Positions 53,045-63,337 are shown, counted from the first letter of the stretch. The stretch is 64,000 bases of DNA from Hyphomonadaceae bacterium (GCA_009773395.1 WRPI01000004.1:1-64000); one strand, 5' to 3'. The notes: generated by a model from the letters alone, not told the origin. Translations and numbers: made by a program.

Positions 53045-53566
53045 ATGGAACACGAACTTGAAATACTTGTAACCGAGCAAGAAATGGCGGTGCGAATTGA
53101 TGATTTATCGCTCGAAATTTCCAAAATAATTGAAAGCGATGCCGTGGTTGTTGGTTTGCTGCAGGGCGCATTTATATTTATGGCCGATATTTTGCGTGGC
53201 CTTGCGCGCAACGGCAAAACCCCAAGCACTGATTTTCTATGGCTCTCCTCTTATGGTGACGGGCAAAGTGCAGGACGGTTGAATGTTTTGGCGGATTTGC
53301 AACGTTCAATTTCTGGGCGCCAAGTATTATTGGTTGATGATGTTTATGACACTGGCAAAACTCTGATTTTTGCCAAAGATTATCTCAAATCCAAAGGTGC
53401 ATCGGAAGTATTAACTTGCCTCATGGCACGTAAACCCGAAGCACTTAGCTTGCCACGTCCAGATTTTTTGGGGTTTGATTTGCCAAATCGGTTTTTGGTC
53501 GGATATGGGTTAGATGATAGCGGGCGCGGGCGCGGCTATCCCGACATTCGCGCGGTGAAGCCGTGA
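53045..53566 (+). CDS. hpt: hypoxanthine phosphoribosyltransferase
   Basis: VLLVDDVYDTGKTL PRPP motif. Confidence 0.92.
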   Translation: MEHELEILVTEQEMAVRIDDLSLEISKIIESDAVVVGLLQGAFIFMADILRGLARNGKTPSTDFLWLSSYGDGQSAGRLNVLADLQRSISGRQVLLVDDVYDTGKTLIFAKDYLKSKGASEVLTCLMARKPEALSLPRPDFLGFDLPNRFLVGYGLDDSGRGRGYPDIRAVKP

Positions 53567-53858
53567 ATTTTGCGCATTGGTGCGTCGCGCTTGCTCTGCG
53601 GTGCTCATGCAAATTTCTTTTTGCGCGCATTTAATCCAAAAATTCGGACAACTTTTTGGCATGCGCTAGTGGGTGCACTCCGCTCCTCGCGCTACGCCCT
53701 CCTGCCACTGCACTAAAATTGACGGCTTCACCTCCAACTAGTTTGATTTCGCTCTTCAATCCATTGCAGTGATTGGAAACAATCTTTTAAGTGCAATCGC
53801 GATATAAAACTGGCATTGCAATTGCATCAAATTAACAAAAATAAATTGGAACTATAAA

Positions 53859-55682
53859 ATGTGCGGCATTATCGGAATAATCGGCAAAGAAGCAGCGCCA
53901 CCAAGATTAGTGGAAGCACTAAAACGGCTTGAATATCGCGGTTATGATTCGGCGGGTATCGCCACTTTGGTTGACGGGCAAATCATGCGCTGCCGCGCGG
54001 CTGGGAAAATAAAGAACCTCGAAGTTGCTTTGGCCGCTTCGTCGATTGCAGGCCAAACTGGTATCGGCCACACTCGTTGGGCGACCCACGGTGCGCCAAC
54101 GACGCAAAACGCACACCCCCACGCCACATCGCGGGTTGCGGTTGTTCATAACGGGATTATCGAAAATTTTCGCCCATTGCGCGAAGAACTGGAGGCCAAA
54201 GGTTATGTATTCGATAGCCAAACCGATACCGAAGTTATCACCCAACTTATTTCACACAGCCTTGAAAATGGCCTAACTCCACGCGCAGCAGTTATCGAAG
54301 CCTTAGGCCGGGTTCGCGGCGCTTTTGCCATTGCATGCCTGTTTAGTGGTGATGAAAACCTAATGATCGGCGCGCGCCAAGGTAGCCCATTGGTTTTGGG
54401 ACTTGGAAATGGCGAAATGTTTCTCGGGTCCGATGCAATTGCGGTTGCACCGTTCACTAACCGCGTTATTTATCTTGAAGAAGGCGATTTGGTTGAATTT
54501 ACCGCAACAGAATATGTGATTTATGATAAATCGCGCGCCCAGGTCACTCGCCCAATTGCGATTGTTTCGGCTTCGGCTGCCGCAGTGGAAAAAGGCAATT
54601 ATCGCCATTTCATGCAAAAAGAAATCCATGAGGAACCCGATGCTGCTGGCCGCACTATTGGCCATTATCTCGATCCATTAAGCGAGAAAATATCGCTTCC
54701 CAATTGCGGTTTTGATTTTGCCGAGATTGACCAATTATGGATAATTGGTTGCGGCACAGCTTATTTGGCGGGCAGGGTCGGGGAATATTGGTTCGAGCAA
54801 TTGGCAGGGCTTAGCTGCGAAACCGATATCGCCTCCGAATTTCGTTATCGCAGACCAGTTGCTGCGGGGCGTGCGGCAGCATTATTCATTTCGCAATCTG
54901 GCGAAACCGCAGACAGCCTCGAAGCATTGCGGCTTTGCAAACGCATGGGCTGGAAAACTCTCGCGGTTGTTAATGTCGCTTCAAGCTCAATTGCCCGCGA
55001 AGCCGATGCGGTTTTGGAAACTTTGGCAGGCCCTGAAATCGGCGTTGCATCCACCAAAGCTTTTGTGGCGCAATTGGCGGCACTTGCGGCAACCGCAATC
55101 GCGGCGGGCGTTGCTCGCGGCAAAATAGACGAGGAACAAGAAAAGGCCTATGCGCGGCAATTGATGGAAACTCCACGGCTTATACGCGAAGCATTGGAAA
55201 TCGAAAATGAAATTGAAAAAACTGCCCATGATATAAGCTATGCCAAAAGTGTGCTTTATATTGGCCGTGGCCCATCATATCCGATTGCCCTTGAAGCTGC
55301 GCTAAAGCTAAAAGAAATTTCCTATATCCACGCCGAAGGCTATGCCGCAGGTGAATTAAAGCATGGCCCAATCGCGCTTATTGATGAATATACGCCAGTT
55401 ATTGCTGTTGCGCCGCATGATGAATTGATTGAAAAAACTATTTCCAATGTGCAGGAAATCGCGGCGCGCGGTGGGCCAGTAATATTATTGTCAGACGCCA
55501 AAGGTATTGCCGAAGCCGGTGATTGCATGAAATTCGCTGTCCGCGCCCCCGAATGTGCGCCATTCATCGCGCCATTTGTTTATTCGCCGCTTATTCACCT
55601 CTTGGCCTATCACGTAGCGGTGGCAAAAGGGACGGATGTTGATCAGCCACGTAACTTAGCCAAATCCGTGACGGTGGAGTAA
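53859..55682 (+). CDS. glmS: glutamine-fructose-6-phosphate aminotransferase
   Basis: MCGIIGIIGKEAAPPRLVEALKRLEYRGYDSAGIA; C-terminal DQPRNLAKSVTVE. Confidence 0.98.
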   Translation: MCGIIGIIGKEAAPPRLVEALKRLEYRGYDSAGIATLVDGQIMRCRAAGKIKNLEVALAASSIAGQTGIGHTRWATHGAPTTQNAHPHATSRVAVVHNGIIENFRPLREELEAKGYVFDSQTDTEVITQLISHSLENGLTPRAAVIEALGRVRGAFAIACLFSGDENLMIGARQGSPLVLGLGNGEMFLGSDAIAVAPFTNRVIYLEEGDLVEFTATEYVIYDKSRAQVTRPIAIVSASAAAVEKGNYRHFMQKEIHEEPDAAGRTIGHYLDPLSEKISLPNCGFDFAEIDQLWIIGCGTAYLAGRVGEYWFEQLAGLSCETDIASEFRYRRPVAAGRAAALFISQSGETADSLEALRLCKRMGWKTLAVVNVASSSIAREADAVLETLAGPEIGVASTKAFVAQLAALAATAIAAGVARGKIDEEQEKAYARQLMETPRLIREALEIENEIEKTAHDISYAKSVLYIGRGPSYPIALEAALKLKEISYIHAEGYAAGELKHGPIALIDEYTPVIAVAPHDELIEKTISNVQEIAARGGPVILLSDAKGIAEAGDCMKFAVRAPECAPFIAPFVYSPLIHLLAYHVAVAKGTDVDQPRNLAKSVTVE

Positions 55683-55789
55683 AAGTTCGAATTGAGGCTC
55701 ATTGAGTGTTACTTTAACCTTAATTGATTTTGCCCATCATATAATATAGAGCCATTCACACGAAAACCACTTAATTAAAGCGAGACAAT

Positions 55790-56476
55790 ATGCATCCGAC
55801 CGCCATGAATAATTGCAAGAGTTTTTTTGAATGCTATGCGCCAGCATTTGCAAACCAAGCCCATGTAAAAATAATTGAAATCGGCTCGCAAGACGTAAAT
55901 GGTTCTTTGCGTGAAATTGCCCCGCCGCGTTTTGAATATATTGGCGTGGATTTTCAAGATGCCAAAGGCGTGGATGTAATTCTAGAAGATCCATATAAAT
56001 TGCCATTTGAAGACAATTCAGCCGATATTTTTCTTTCCAGTTCGTGTTTTGAACATAGCGAAATGTTTTGGCTGGTATTTTTGGAAATCATGCGCGTGCT
56101 AAAACCGGGAGGGCTATTTTATTTGAATGTGCCCTCGGTTGGCAATTTCCACCGCTATCCAGTCGATTGTTGGCGCTTTTACCCTGACAGCGCCCAAGCG
56201 CTTGTGAATTGGGCCAAACGCAATCGCATAAATGCTGCAATGCTTGAATCCTACACTCAGTTTGGAAGCCTGTGGCAAGATTATGTGGCAGTGTTTTTGA
56301 AAGATGAAACATTAGCCAGCAAGTTTCCAAATCGAATTATTGATACCAAGCAGGATTTCGAAAATGGCCAAGTTTTTCAGAGCACGGAAATTCGTAATAT
56401 CAATCTTTCAACCCAACATGAGAAAAAATTATTGGGTATTCAAGGCATCTTGAACGAAACAATCAAGGTCATTTAA
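55790..56476 (+). CDS. class I SAM-dependent methyltransferase
   Basis: IIEIGSQDVNGSLRE, LPFEDNSADIFLSSSCFEH, RVLKPGGLFYLNVPS. Confidence 0.85.
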   Translation: MHPTAMNNCKSFFECYAPAFANQAHVKIIEIGSQDVNGSLREIAPPRFEYIGVDFQDAKGVDVILEDPYKLPFEDNSADIFLSSSCFEHSEMFWLVFLEIMRVLKPGGLFYLNVPSVGNFHRYPVDCWRFYPDSAQALVNWAKRNRINAAMLESYTQFGSLWQDYVAVFLKDETLASKFPNRIIDTKQDFENGQVFQSTEIRNINLSTQHEKKLLGIQGILNETIKVI

Positions 56477-56487
56477 TTGGTTTGAAC

Positions 56488-59334
56488 CTAATGCGCTTCG
56501 CCCCAATTATGGGCAAAATTTGCTTCGACCACCAATGGCACTGATAAGTTCACCGCCGGAAACGCCGCATTTTCCATTGCCTTTTTGATTATTGGAATTG
56601 CACTTGGCGCGGCCTCTGCGCTGCATTCAAAAACCAATTCGTCGTGAACTTGCATTAGCATTTTCACGTCTAAATTCGCGTTCGCCAAGGCAACGGGCAC
56701 TCTCGCCATTGCGCGTTTAATAATGTCTGCGGCTGCGCCTTGTAATGGCGCGTTAATGGCTTGGCGTTCGGCGAAACTACGTTCGGCCCCCGATTTTGCA
56801 TTGATGCTCGGCAAATAACAACGGCGACCAAAAATAGTATCAACATAGGCTTTTCCCTTCGCCATTTGCTTCATCGCTTCCATATAGTCACGAATGCCAG
56901 GGAAGCGGTGGAAATAGGTTTCGATATATTCTTTGGCTTGGCCATTGGAAATACCAAGTTGCCGCGCCAAACCAAATGCCGAAATGCCATAAATAATACC
57001 AAAATTAATGGCCTTAGCGCGCCGCCGTATTTCTGAGGTCATTTCCGCCATTGGAACATTGAACATTTCTGAAGCTGTCATTGCATGAATATCAAGGTTT
57101 TCAACAAAGGCGCGCTTTAATTGTTCAATGTCGCCAACATGGGCCAAAAGCCGCAATTCAATTTGCGAATAATCTGCCGAAATCAGAACATTGTCACCTT
57201 CAGCAATGAAGCAATGGCGGATTTTGCGCCCTTCTTCGGTGCGAATGGGTATGTTTTGCAAATTGGGGTCGGTTGATGAAAGCCGCCCAGTAATTGCGCC
57301 TACCATATTATAACTTGTATGAACGCGGTTGGTTTTGGGGTTAATTGCGGCTTTTAGATTATCGGTATAAGTGCTTTTTAGCTTTGCCAGTGTGCGGTAT
57401 TCAAGGATAAGACGCGGTAATTCATGGCCATTGGCCGCCAAAGTCTCAAGCGCATCCGCGTCCACTTGCCATTGCCCGCTCGCAGTTTTTTTACCCCCAG
57501 AAAGCCCCATTTTATCAAAGAAAATTTCGCCAATTTGTTTGGGGCTGGCAATATTGAAAACTTCGCCCGCCATCTTCTGGGCTTCACTTTCATATTGTGC
57601 CATTCGCGAGCCAAAATCTTGGCTGAGGCGAGTTAGTTCATGGGTGTCAACCATAACGCCGTGGCGTTCCATTTGCGCAATTATTGGCACTAATGGCCGC
57701 TCAATTGTCTCGTAAATGGTCGTCATGCGCTCATGGACCAGACGCGGTTTGAGCATTTTCCAAAGCCGCAAAGTAATTTCGGCATCTTCGGCGGCGTATT
57801 TGGTGGCAACATCTAACGGCACTTGATCGAACGTCAATTGGGTTTTGCCAGTCCCGCACACGTCTTTGAAGGCAATTGCGCGGTGGTCCAAGTGGAGAAG
57901 CGATAATTCATCAAGGCCGTGGCCATTGGTGCCTGAATCAAGGACAAAGCTAATCAACATAGTGTCGTCATGTAGCGCTAAGTCTATGCCAACATTTGCC
58001 AAAACGCTGATGTCATATTTTATATTATGGCCAATTTTAAGGATGCCAATATCCTCGCAAGCTGTTTTCAAGGCAGCAATGGCTTCATTAAATGGGATTT
58101 GTCCGTCAATTGGTGCGCCAAAAATCGGATCCACGTGCGCCAATGGCACATAATAAGATTGGTTGATATCGGTGGATAAACATACCCCAACTAATTTGCC
58201 GCTTACCGACGAAAGACTGTTGGTTTCGGTATCAATTGCCATAAAGCCTTGGGTTTTCGCCTTTGCCAACACCGCTTCGAGGCGCGATAATTCGGTGATG
58301 GTCTCAAATTTGGAATAATCAATTACATCATGTTTTTTTGGCGGCCTGGTTTCGGTTATTTGGCCATGAATAATCGGCGTATTGTCCGAAATTGGCCCTG
58401 CTTCGGCCATATCGGCAACGTGGCCCTCTTTGTGCAATTGTGCTTTCACCCGCCTTGTAAGGGTAGTGAATTCCATTTTTTCAAGGAAGGCCAAAAGCTC
58501 GCTTGGGTCGGGTTCACGGACACGGAAAGTCTGCGGCTCCACTATATTTGGCACGTCGTCCAATAAGGTAACAAGGCGTTTTGATATTTCAATTTGTTCT
58601 TTGAAATCAATCAATGCTTCGCGGCGCTTGGGCTGCTTGATTTCGTCTGCACGCGCCAATAATTCTTCCAAATTGCCAAAAGTATTTATCAATTCGGCGG
58701 CAGTTTTCACTCCAATGCCGGGTGCGCCCGGCACATTATCGCTGCTGTCTCCAGCAAGTGCTTGCACGTCTATCACTTTATCGGGCGTGACCCCAAATTT
58801 GTCGAAGACTTCGGCAAGGCCAAGCGGTTTGTCTTTCATTGGGTCAAATAATGCGACTTTATCATTGATAAGCTGCATCAAATCTTTGTCAGACGAAATA
58901 ATGTGCACTCTTGCGCCTTTATCCTTGGCAATTTTGGCGTAAGTCGCGATTAAATCATCGGCTTCAAAACCCATCATTTCAATGGCCGGCACGCCAAATG
59001 CCAAAGTCGCTTCGCGGATAAGCGGAAATTGAGGAACTAAATCTTCGGGCGCTGGTGGGCGATTGGCTTTGTATTTGGGGTAAATATCATTGCGAAAAGT
59101 GACACCACTGGCGTCAAAAATTACTGCCATATGGGTTGGCTTATCATCGCTTTGCTTGCCGTCGGCCAAAAACTTGAACAACATATTGCAAAAGCCAGAT
59201 ACGGCGTTGACTGGCAAACCGTCCGATGCACGGTTAAGCCTTGGAATCCCAAAAAACGCCCGAAAAATATAACCTGAACCATCAATGAGGGTAAGTAAAC
59301 TATCAGGCCCAAGTTCTTCATGGTGTATGGTCAT
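56488..59334 (-). CDS. polA: DNA polymerase I
   Basis: N-terminal 5' nuclease, 3'-5' exonuclease (AIDTETNSL), polymerase motifs SADYSQIELRLLAH and MQVHDELVFE. Confidence 0.98.
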   Translation of the reverse strand: MTIHHEELGPDSLLTLIDGSGYIFRAFFGIPRLNRASDGLPVNAVSGFCNMLFKFLADGKQSDDKPTHMAVIFDASGVTFRNDIYPKYKANRPPAPEDLVPQFPLIREATLAFGVPAIEMMGFEADDLIATYAKIAKDKGARVHIISSDKDLMQLINDKVALFDPMKDKPLGLAEVFDKFGVTPDKVIDVQALAGDSSDNVPGAPGIGVKTAAELINTFGNLEELLARADEIKQPKRREALIDFKEQIEISKRLVTLLDDVPNIVEPQTFRVREPDPSELLAFLEKMEFTTLTRRVKAQLHKEGHVADMAEAGPISDNTPIIHGQITETRPPKKHDVIDYSKFETITELSRLEAVLAKAKTQGFMAIDTETNSLSSVSGKLVGVCLSTDINQSYYVPLAHVDPIFGAPIDGQIPFNEAIAALKTACEDIGILKIGHNIKYDISVLANVGIDLALHDDTMLISFVLDSGTNGHGLDELSLLHLDHRAIAFKDVCGTGKTQLTFDQVPLDVATKYAAEDAEITLRLWKMLKPRLVHERMTTIYETIERPLVPIIAQMERHGVMVDTHELTRLSQDFGSRMAQYESEAQKMAGEVFNIASPKQIGEIFFDKMGLSGGKKTASGQWQVDADALETLAANGHELPRLILEYRTLAKLKSTYTDNLKAAINPKTNRVHTSYNMVGAITGRLSSTDPNLQNIPIRTEEGRKIRHCFIAEGDNVLISADYSQIELRLLAHVGDIEQLKRAFVENLDIHAMTASEMFNVPMAEMTSEIRRRAKAINFGIIYGISAFGLARQLGISNGQAKEYIETYFHRFPGIRDYMEAMKQMAKGKAYVDTIFGRRCYLPSINAKSGAERSFAERQAINAPLQGAAADIIKRAMARVPVALANANLDVKMLMQVHDELVFECSAEAAPSAIPIIKKAMENAAFPAVNLSVPLVVEANFAHNWGEAH

Positions 59335-59358
59335 TTGACACCCATTTTGTGTGGGGCG

Positions 59359-59535
59359 TTAATGGTGTGAGGCAAATTTTTGGCCGCAATAATGACAAGT
59401 TGCTTGGCCCCATTTTCCCAAATCATAATAAGTTATGGGGTGGGTGCCGCCGCCGTCACAAGCCACCCGATGTTCGGTGGTCAAAATGATGTTTTGGTCA
59501 GCATGTTCCTTGGTGTCGGTGTTTGCATTCGCCAT
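59359..59535 (-). CDS. small zinc-finger domain protein (NDUFS6-like), 58 aa
   Basis: MANANTDTKEHADQNIILTTEHRVACDGGGTHPITYYDLGKWGQATCHYCGQKFASHH*, absent from the ORF track; C-X-H/CxxC zinc ligands. Confidence 0.85.
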   Translation of the reverse strand: MANANTDTKEHADQNIILTTEHRVACDGGGTHPITYYDLGKWGQATCHYCGQKFASHH

Positions 59536-59599
59536 GATTCTTGCCTTTGAATATTGCTTTCATATTGAATGAAACTGCATTTATAGTCAATTGGCACGC

Positions 59600-59762
59600 T
59601 AGGTCACAGACTCATTAAAAAGGGCGAGAAAGCCGTCAAAAGGGCAAAATAGTGGGGGTAAAGATTACGAAAAGAGGGTTTTTCCCCTCTTTGAGTAAGA
59701 TTTGCCCTCAATATGAAGCCATTTTGGCGGATTTTCGCACTTTTTAATGAGTCTGTGACCTA
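59600..59762. repeat. MITE-like palindromic element, family 3 (full copy)
   Basis: 23-bp perfect terminal inverted repeats TAGGTCACAGACTCATTAAAAAG/CTTTTTAATGAGTCTGTGACCTA; degenerate symmetry inward to central AAAGAGGG-TTTTTC-CCCTCTTT-type hairpin. Confidence 0.85.
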
Positions 59763-59786
59763 AGCCGAAACAGTGTCAAAGCTCAA

Positions 59787-60227
59787 TCAAATATCCATTT
59801 TATAAACCATAAACCCACTGTCTTGGGCGATATTATCATAAAGCCTGCGCGCGGTTTTATTGTTAGTTTGGGTTTGCCAATAGACTTTAAGTAAATCATG
59901 ATCCCTAGCAAAACTCGCGACTTCTTCGATCAATGCCCGCCCAATCCCGCCCTTTCGGTAATTTGGTGCGACAAATAAATCCTGCAAATAGCAAATATCT
60001 TTATCGGACCAACAAGTGCGATGAACAATATAATGAACAATCCCAACTGCCTCATCACCATCAAAAGCAATATACCCGCCCATATCGAATTCCAGTGGGT
60101 CAGACAACCGCGCGAAAGTCTTATAAGTCACATCGGATGCAAGCGTTGATTCGTAAAACTCAAGATAGCCCTGCCAGAGGGGAAGCCAATGGCTCTGGTG
60201 GTCGATATTTAGTATAATAATATTTGT
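59787..60227 (-). CDS. GNAT-family N-acetyltransferase
   Basis: YLQDLFVAPNYRKGGIGRALIEEVASFARDH, VYWQTQTNNKTARRLYD. Confidence 0.9.
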   Translation of the reverse strand, partial: TNIIILNIDHQSHWLPLWQGYLEFYESTLASDVTYKTFARLSDPLEFDMGGYIAFDGDEAVGIVHYIVHRTCWSDKDICYLQDLFVAPNYRKGGIGRALIEEVASFARDHDLLKVYWQTQTNNKTARRLYDNIAQDSGFMVYKMDI

Positions 60228-60327
60228 GGTCATAAGCAGCACTTTATGAAAAGCTCAAGGTTTGCGTGAGTATAGGCAAAACATTATTGAAAACAACTTC
60301 TTTCAATAATATCTCTCGAAATTAGTC

Positions 60328-60379
60328 TAGGTCATGGACGCATTAAAAAGGGTGAAAAAGCCGCGAGAAGGGCGACCTA
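60328..60379 (+). repeat. Mini-copy/remnant of family 3 element
   Basis: TAGGTCATGGACGCATTAAAAAGGGTGAAAAAGCCGCGAGAAGGGCGACCTA closely matches the left end of 59600-59762 and ends in GACCTA. Confidence 0.78.
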
Positions 60380-61777
60380 AAGTGATTTAACAATACTCTC
60401 AGTCACCTTCTTCGCATCACCAAACAACATCATCGTATTGGGCCTAAAGAACAATTCATTTTCAACACCAGCATAACCCGAGCCCATACCGCGTTTAATG
60501 AATAATACGGTTTTGGCTTTATCGACATCCAAAATTGGCATGCCAAAAATTGGTGATTGCGGGTCGGTTTTGGCGGCGGGGTTGGTTACGTCATTGGCAC
60601 CAATAACAAAGGCAACGTCGGCCTGGCCAAATTCATTATTGATATCTTCAAGTTCAAACACTTCATCATAAGGCACTTGAGCCTCGGCCAAAAGCACGTT
60701 CATATGGCCGGGCATCCGCCCTGCGACTGGGTGGATTGCATAAGAAACTTCCACGCCTTCGGCTTTTAATTTATCGGCCATTTCTTTAAGTGCATGTTGG
60801 GCTTGCGCCACTGCCATGCCATAGCCGGGCACGATGATGACTTTTTCGGCATTTTTCATAATGAAGGCCGCATCGTCCGCCGCGCCTTGCTTAACTGGGC
60901 GGGTTTCTTTGGCGCCGGTTGCTGCCGCGCCATCTGCCGCGCCAAAGCCACCAAGGATAACCGAAATAAAGCTGCGGTTCATCGCTTTGCACATGATATA
61001 AGACAATATCGCGCCCGATGAACCCACCAAAGCACCAGTGATAATAAGTGCGTTATTTTCAAGCGTAAAACCAAGCGCCGCCGCCGCCCAACCCGAGTAT
61101 GAGTTTAGCATGGACACCACAACTGGCATATCGGCGCCGCCAATTGGGATAATCAGAGTTATGCCCAATATCAAAGAAAGCGCGACCACACCCCAAAACG
61201 CCCATTGTGCCGCGCCGTGCGTGACAATCATCATACCAATAAGGGCGATTATGCCAAGCAAAAGCGCAATATTAAGCAAATGCCGCGCTGGCAAGATTAT
61301 TGGCGCGCCCGACATATTGCCGTTAAGCTTGGCAAAAGCAATCACTGAACCAGTGAAAGTTATTGCGCCAATGGCAACGCCAAGGCCAATTTCAACCAAT
61401 GACGCCGTATGAATCCCGCCCGCTTCGCCAATGTGAAATGCTTCGGGTGAATAAATCGCCGCCGCCGCAATCAATACCGCAGCCATACCAACCAGTGAGT
61501 GAAAAGCCGCCACCAATTGCGGCATACTCGTCATAGCAATTTTGCGCGCCAAATAAGCGCCAATCCCGCCGCCAACCACCGTGCCGGCCAATATTAAACC
61601 GATATTCGCGCTATCAAGCTTCACCGATAACAGCGTGGTAACAATGGCAATTGCCATACCCACCATGCCAAACAAATTCCCTTGCCTTGACGACGAAGGA
61701 GATGAGAGGCCGCGTAGTGCGAGAATAAATAATACACCCGAAACAAGGTAGCAAAGTGCAGCAAGCGAAGCGTTCAT
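60377..61777 (-). CDS. pntB: NAD(P) transhydrogenase subunit beta
   Basis: VPGYGMAVAQAQHALKEMADKL, GANDVTNPAAKTDPQSPIFGMP. Confidence 0.97.
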   Translation of the reverse strand: MNASLAALCYLVSGVLFILALRGLSSPSSSRQGNLFGMVGMAIAIVTTLLSVKLDSANIGLILAGTVVGGGIGAYLARKIAMTSMPQLVAAFHSLVGMAAVLIAAAAIYSPEAFHIGEAGGIHTASLVEIGLGVAIGAITFTGSVIAFAKLNGNMSGAPIILPARHLLNIALLLGIIALIGMMIVTHGAAQWAFWGVVALSLILGITLIIPIGGADMPVVVSMLNSYSGWAAAALGFTLENNALIITGALVGSSGAILSYIMCKAMNRSFISVILGGFGAADGAAATGAKETRPVKQGAADDAAFIMKNAEKVIIVPGYGMAVAQAQHALKEMADKLKAEGVEVSYAIHPVAGRMPGHMNVLLAEAQVPYDEVFELEDINNEFGQADVAFVIGANDVTNPAAKTDPQSPIFGMPILDVDKAKTVLFIKRGMGSGYAGVENELFFRPNTMMLFGDAKKVTESIVKSL

Positions 61778-62112
61778 TTGCTTTCTCCTTTCGCTGGCTT
61801 GTCCTTTTTCTTATACATTGCCAACATTCGCTCGGTAACCAAAAACCCGCCAAATATGTTCACTGCCGCAAGTGCCACCGCCACTGCGCCCATAATCCTT
61901 GAAGTCCAAGTTGCGCCATCAACTGCGCCGCCGCCTGTGACCGCCGCCGCTGCCACCAAAGCGCCAACAATCACCACCGATGAAATGGCGTTAGTAACCG
62001 CCATCAATGGCGTGTGCAGGGCGGGAGTAACCGACCAAACCACATAATAACCAACAAAAATGGCCAATACAAAAATTGCCAAACGAAAAACAATTGGGTC
62101 AACAATGTCCAT
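61774..62112 (-). CDS. pntA2: NAD(P) transhydrogenase subunit alpha, membrane part
   Basis: VTPALHTPLMAVTNAISSVVIVGAL; between pntA1 and pntB. Confidence 0.93.
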   Translation of the reverse strand: MDIVDPIVFRLAIFVLAIFVGYYVVWSVTPALHTPLMAVTNAISSVVIVGALVAAAAVTGGGAVDGATWTSRIMGAVAVALAAVNIFGGFLVTERMLAMYKKKDKPAKGESK

Positions 62113-62115
62113 TTT

Positions 62116-63255
62116 CTATCCTTGCAAACTTGGGTGAACCACTGCACCGTCTTTGGTCAATAACATGCCTTTAACAATTTCATCTTCAAAATCTGGCGCA
62201 AAATCTGTGCCTTCTTTTGCAGTTAAAAGCGGCAGAAGATTCAAGAGGTTTTTCGCATAAAGGGCAGATGAATCCGCCGCCAATGCTGCTGGCAAATTGG
62301 TGCAGCCTAAAATCTTTACGCCATTTTCGGTAACAACCAATTTGTCAGGCTTGGATAGTGGGCAATTGCCACCAGCCTCAACCGCCATATCAATAATCAC
62401 TGAACCTGCCTTCATATTTGCGACCATTTCGGGCGTCACTAATATTGGCGCGGCGCGGCCCGGAATAAGTGCGGTGGTTATGACGATATCTTGTTTGGCA
62501 ATATGTTCTTTCACCAATTCGGCTTGTTTGGCTTGATATTCAGCCGACATTGGCTTGGCATAACCCGCAGCAGTTTCGGCGGCTTTGAATTCTTCGTCCT
62601 CAACCGCAATGAATTTTGCGCCCAAAGATGCCACTTGTTCTTTAGTGGCAGGGCGCACGTCATTTGCGGTCACAATGGCACCAAGGCGGCGCGCAGTGGC
62701 AATTGCTTGTAACCCTGCAACCCCAACCCCCATAATAAAGCATTTTGCGGCGGCAACCGTCCCTGCCGCAGTCATCATCATCGGGAAAGAGCGGCCATAT
62801 AAATTGGCGGCCTCAATCACCGAACGATAGCCCGCCAAATTGGCTTGGCTTGAAAGTGCGTCCATTGATTGGGCGCGGCTTATACGCGGTGTGAATTCGG
62901 TTGAAAATGCCAAAACATTTGCTTTGGCGCAGGCTTCAATCAAGGGCTTATCCGAAGCTGGTGCAAAAAACGCAACAACACCCGCGCCTTTTTCAATCAG
63001 TTTTAATTCGACTTCGGTTGGTCGGCGCACCTTCAAAAAAAGATTTGCGCCTTTAAGCGCAAATTTCGCGTCTTTGGCAATTGTCGCGCCCGCAGATTTG
63101 AAATCAGCATCAGAAACCGAAGCGCCCAAACCCGCACCGCTTTCAATGATAATTTCATGCCCCAAAGCCGTCATTTTCTTGACGGTTTCAGGCGAAGCCG
63201 CAACTCTGGTTTCTTGGTCCCTAGTTTCTTTGATGATAGCGATTTTCAAAACCAT
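62116..63255 (-). CDS. pntA: NAD(P) transhydrogenase subunit alpha, part 1
   Basis: ETRVAASPETVKKMTALGHEI, VGVAGLQAIATARRLGAIVTANDVR. Confidence 0.96.
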   Translation of the reverse strand: MVLKIAIIKETRDQETRVAASPETVKKMTALGHEIIIESGAGLGASVSDADFKSAGATIAKDAKFALKGANLFLKVRRPTEVELKLIEKGAGVVAFFAPASDKPLIEACAKANVLAFSTEFTPRISRAQSMDALSSQANLAGYRSVIEAANLYGRSFPMMMTAAGTVAAAKCFIMGVGVAGLQAIATARRLGAIVTANDVRPATKEQVASLGAKFIAVEDEEFKAAETAAGYAKPMSAEYQAKQAELVKEHIAKQDIVITTALIPGRAAPILVTPEMVANMKAGSVIIDMAVEAGGNCPLSKPDKLVVTENGVKILGCTNLPAALAADSSALYAKNLLNLLPLLTAKEGTDFAPDFEDEIVKGMLLTKDGAVVHPSLQG

Positions 63256-63337
63256 GCCCCCGAAAATAGAATCTTTGTATTAACTGTTCCTATTTTCGCT
63301 ATATCGCCATAATTGGCAATGGACAAAGTGTTTTTTC

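Noticed and set aside
53567-53858. glmS ribozyme upstream of glmS
   Set aside because: Known glmS ribozymes are essentially from Gram-positive lineages and no core motif was seen here.
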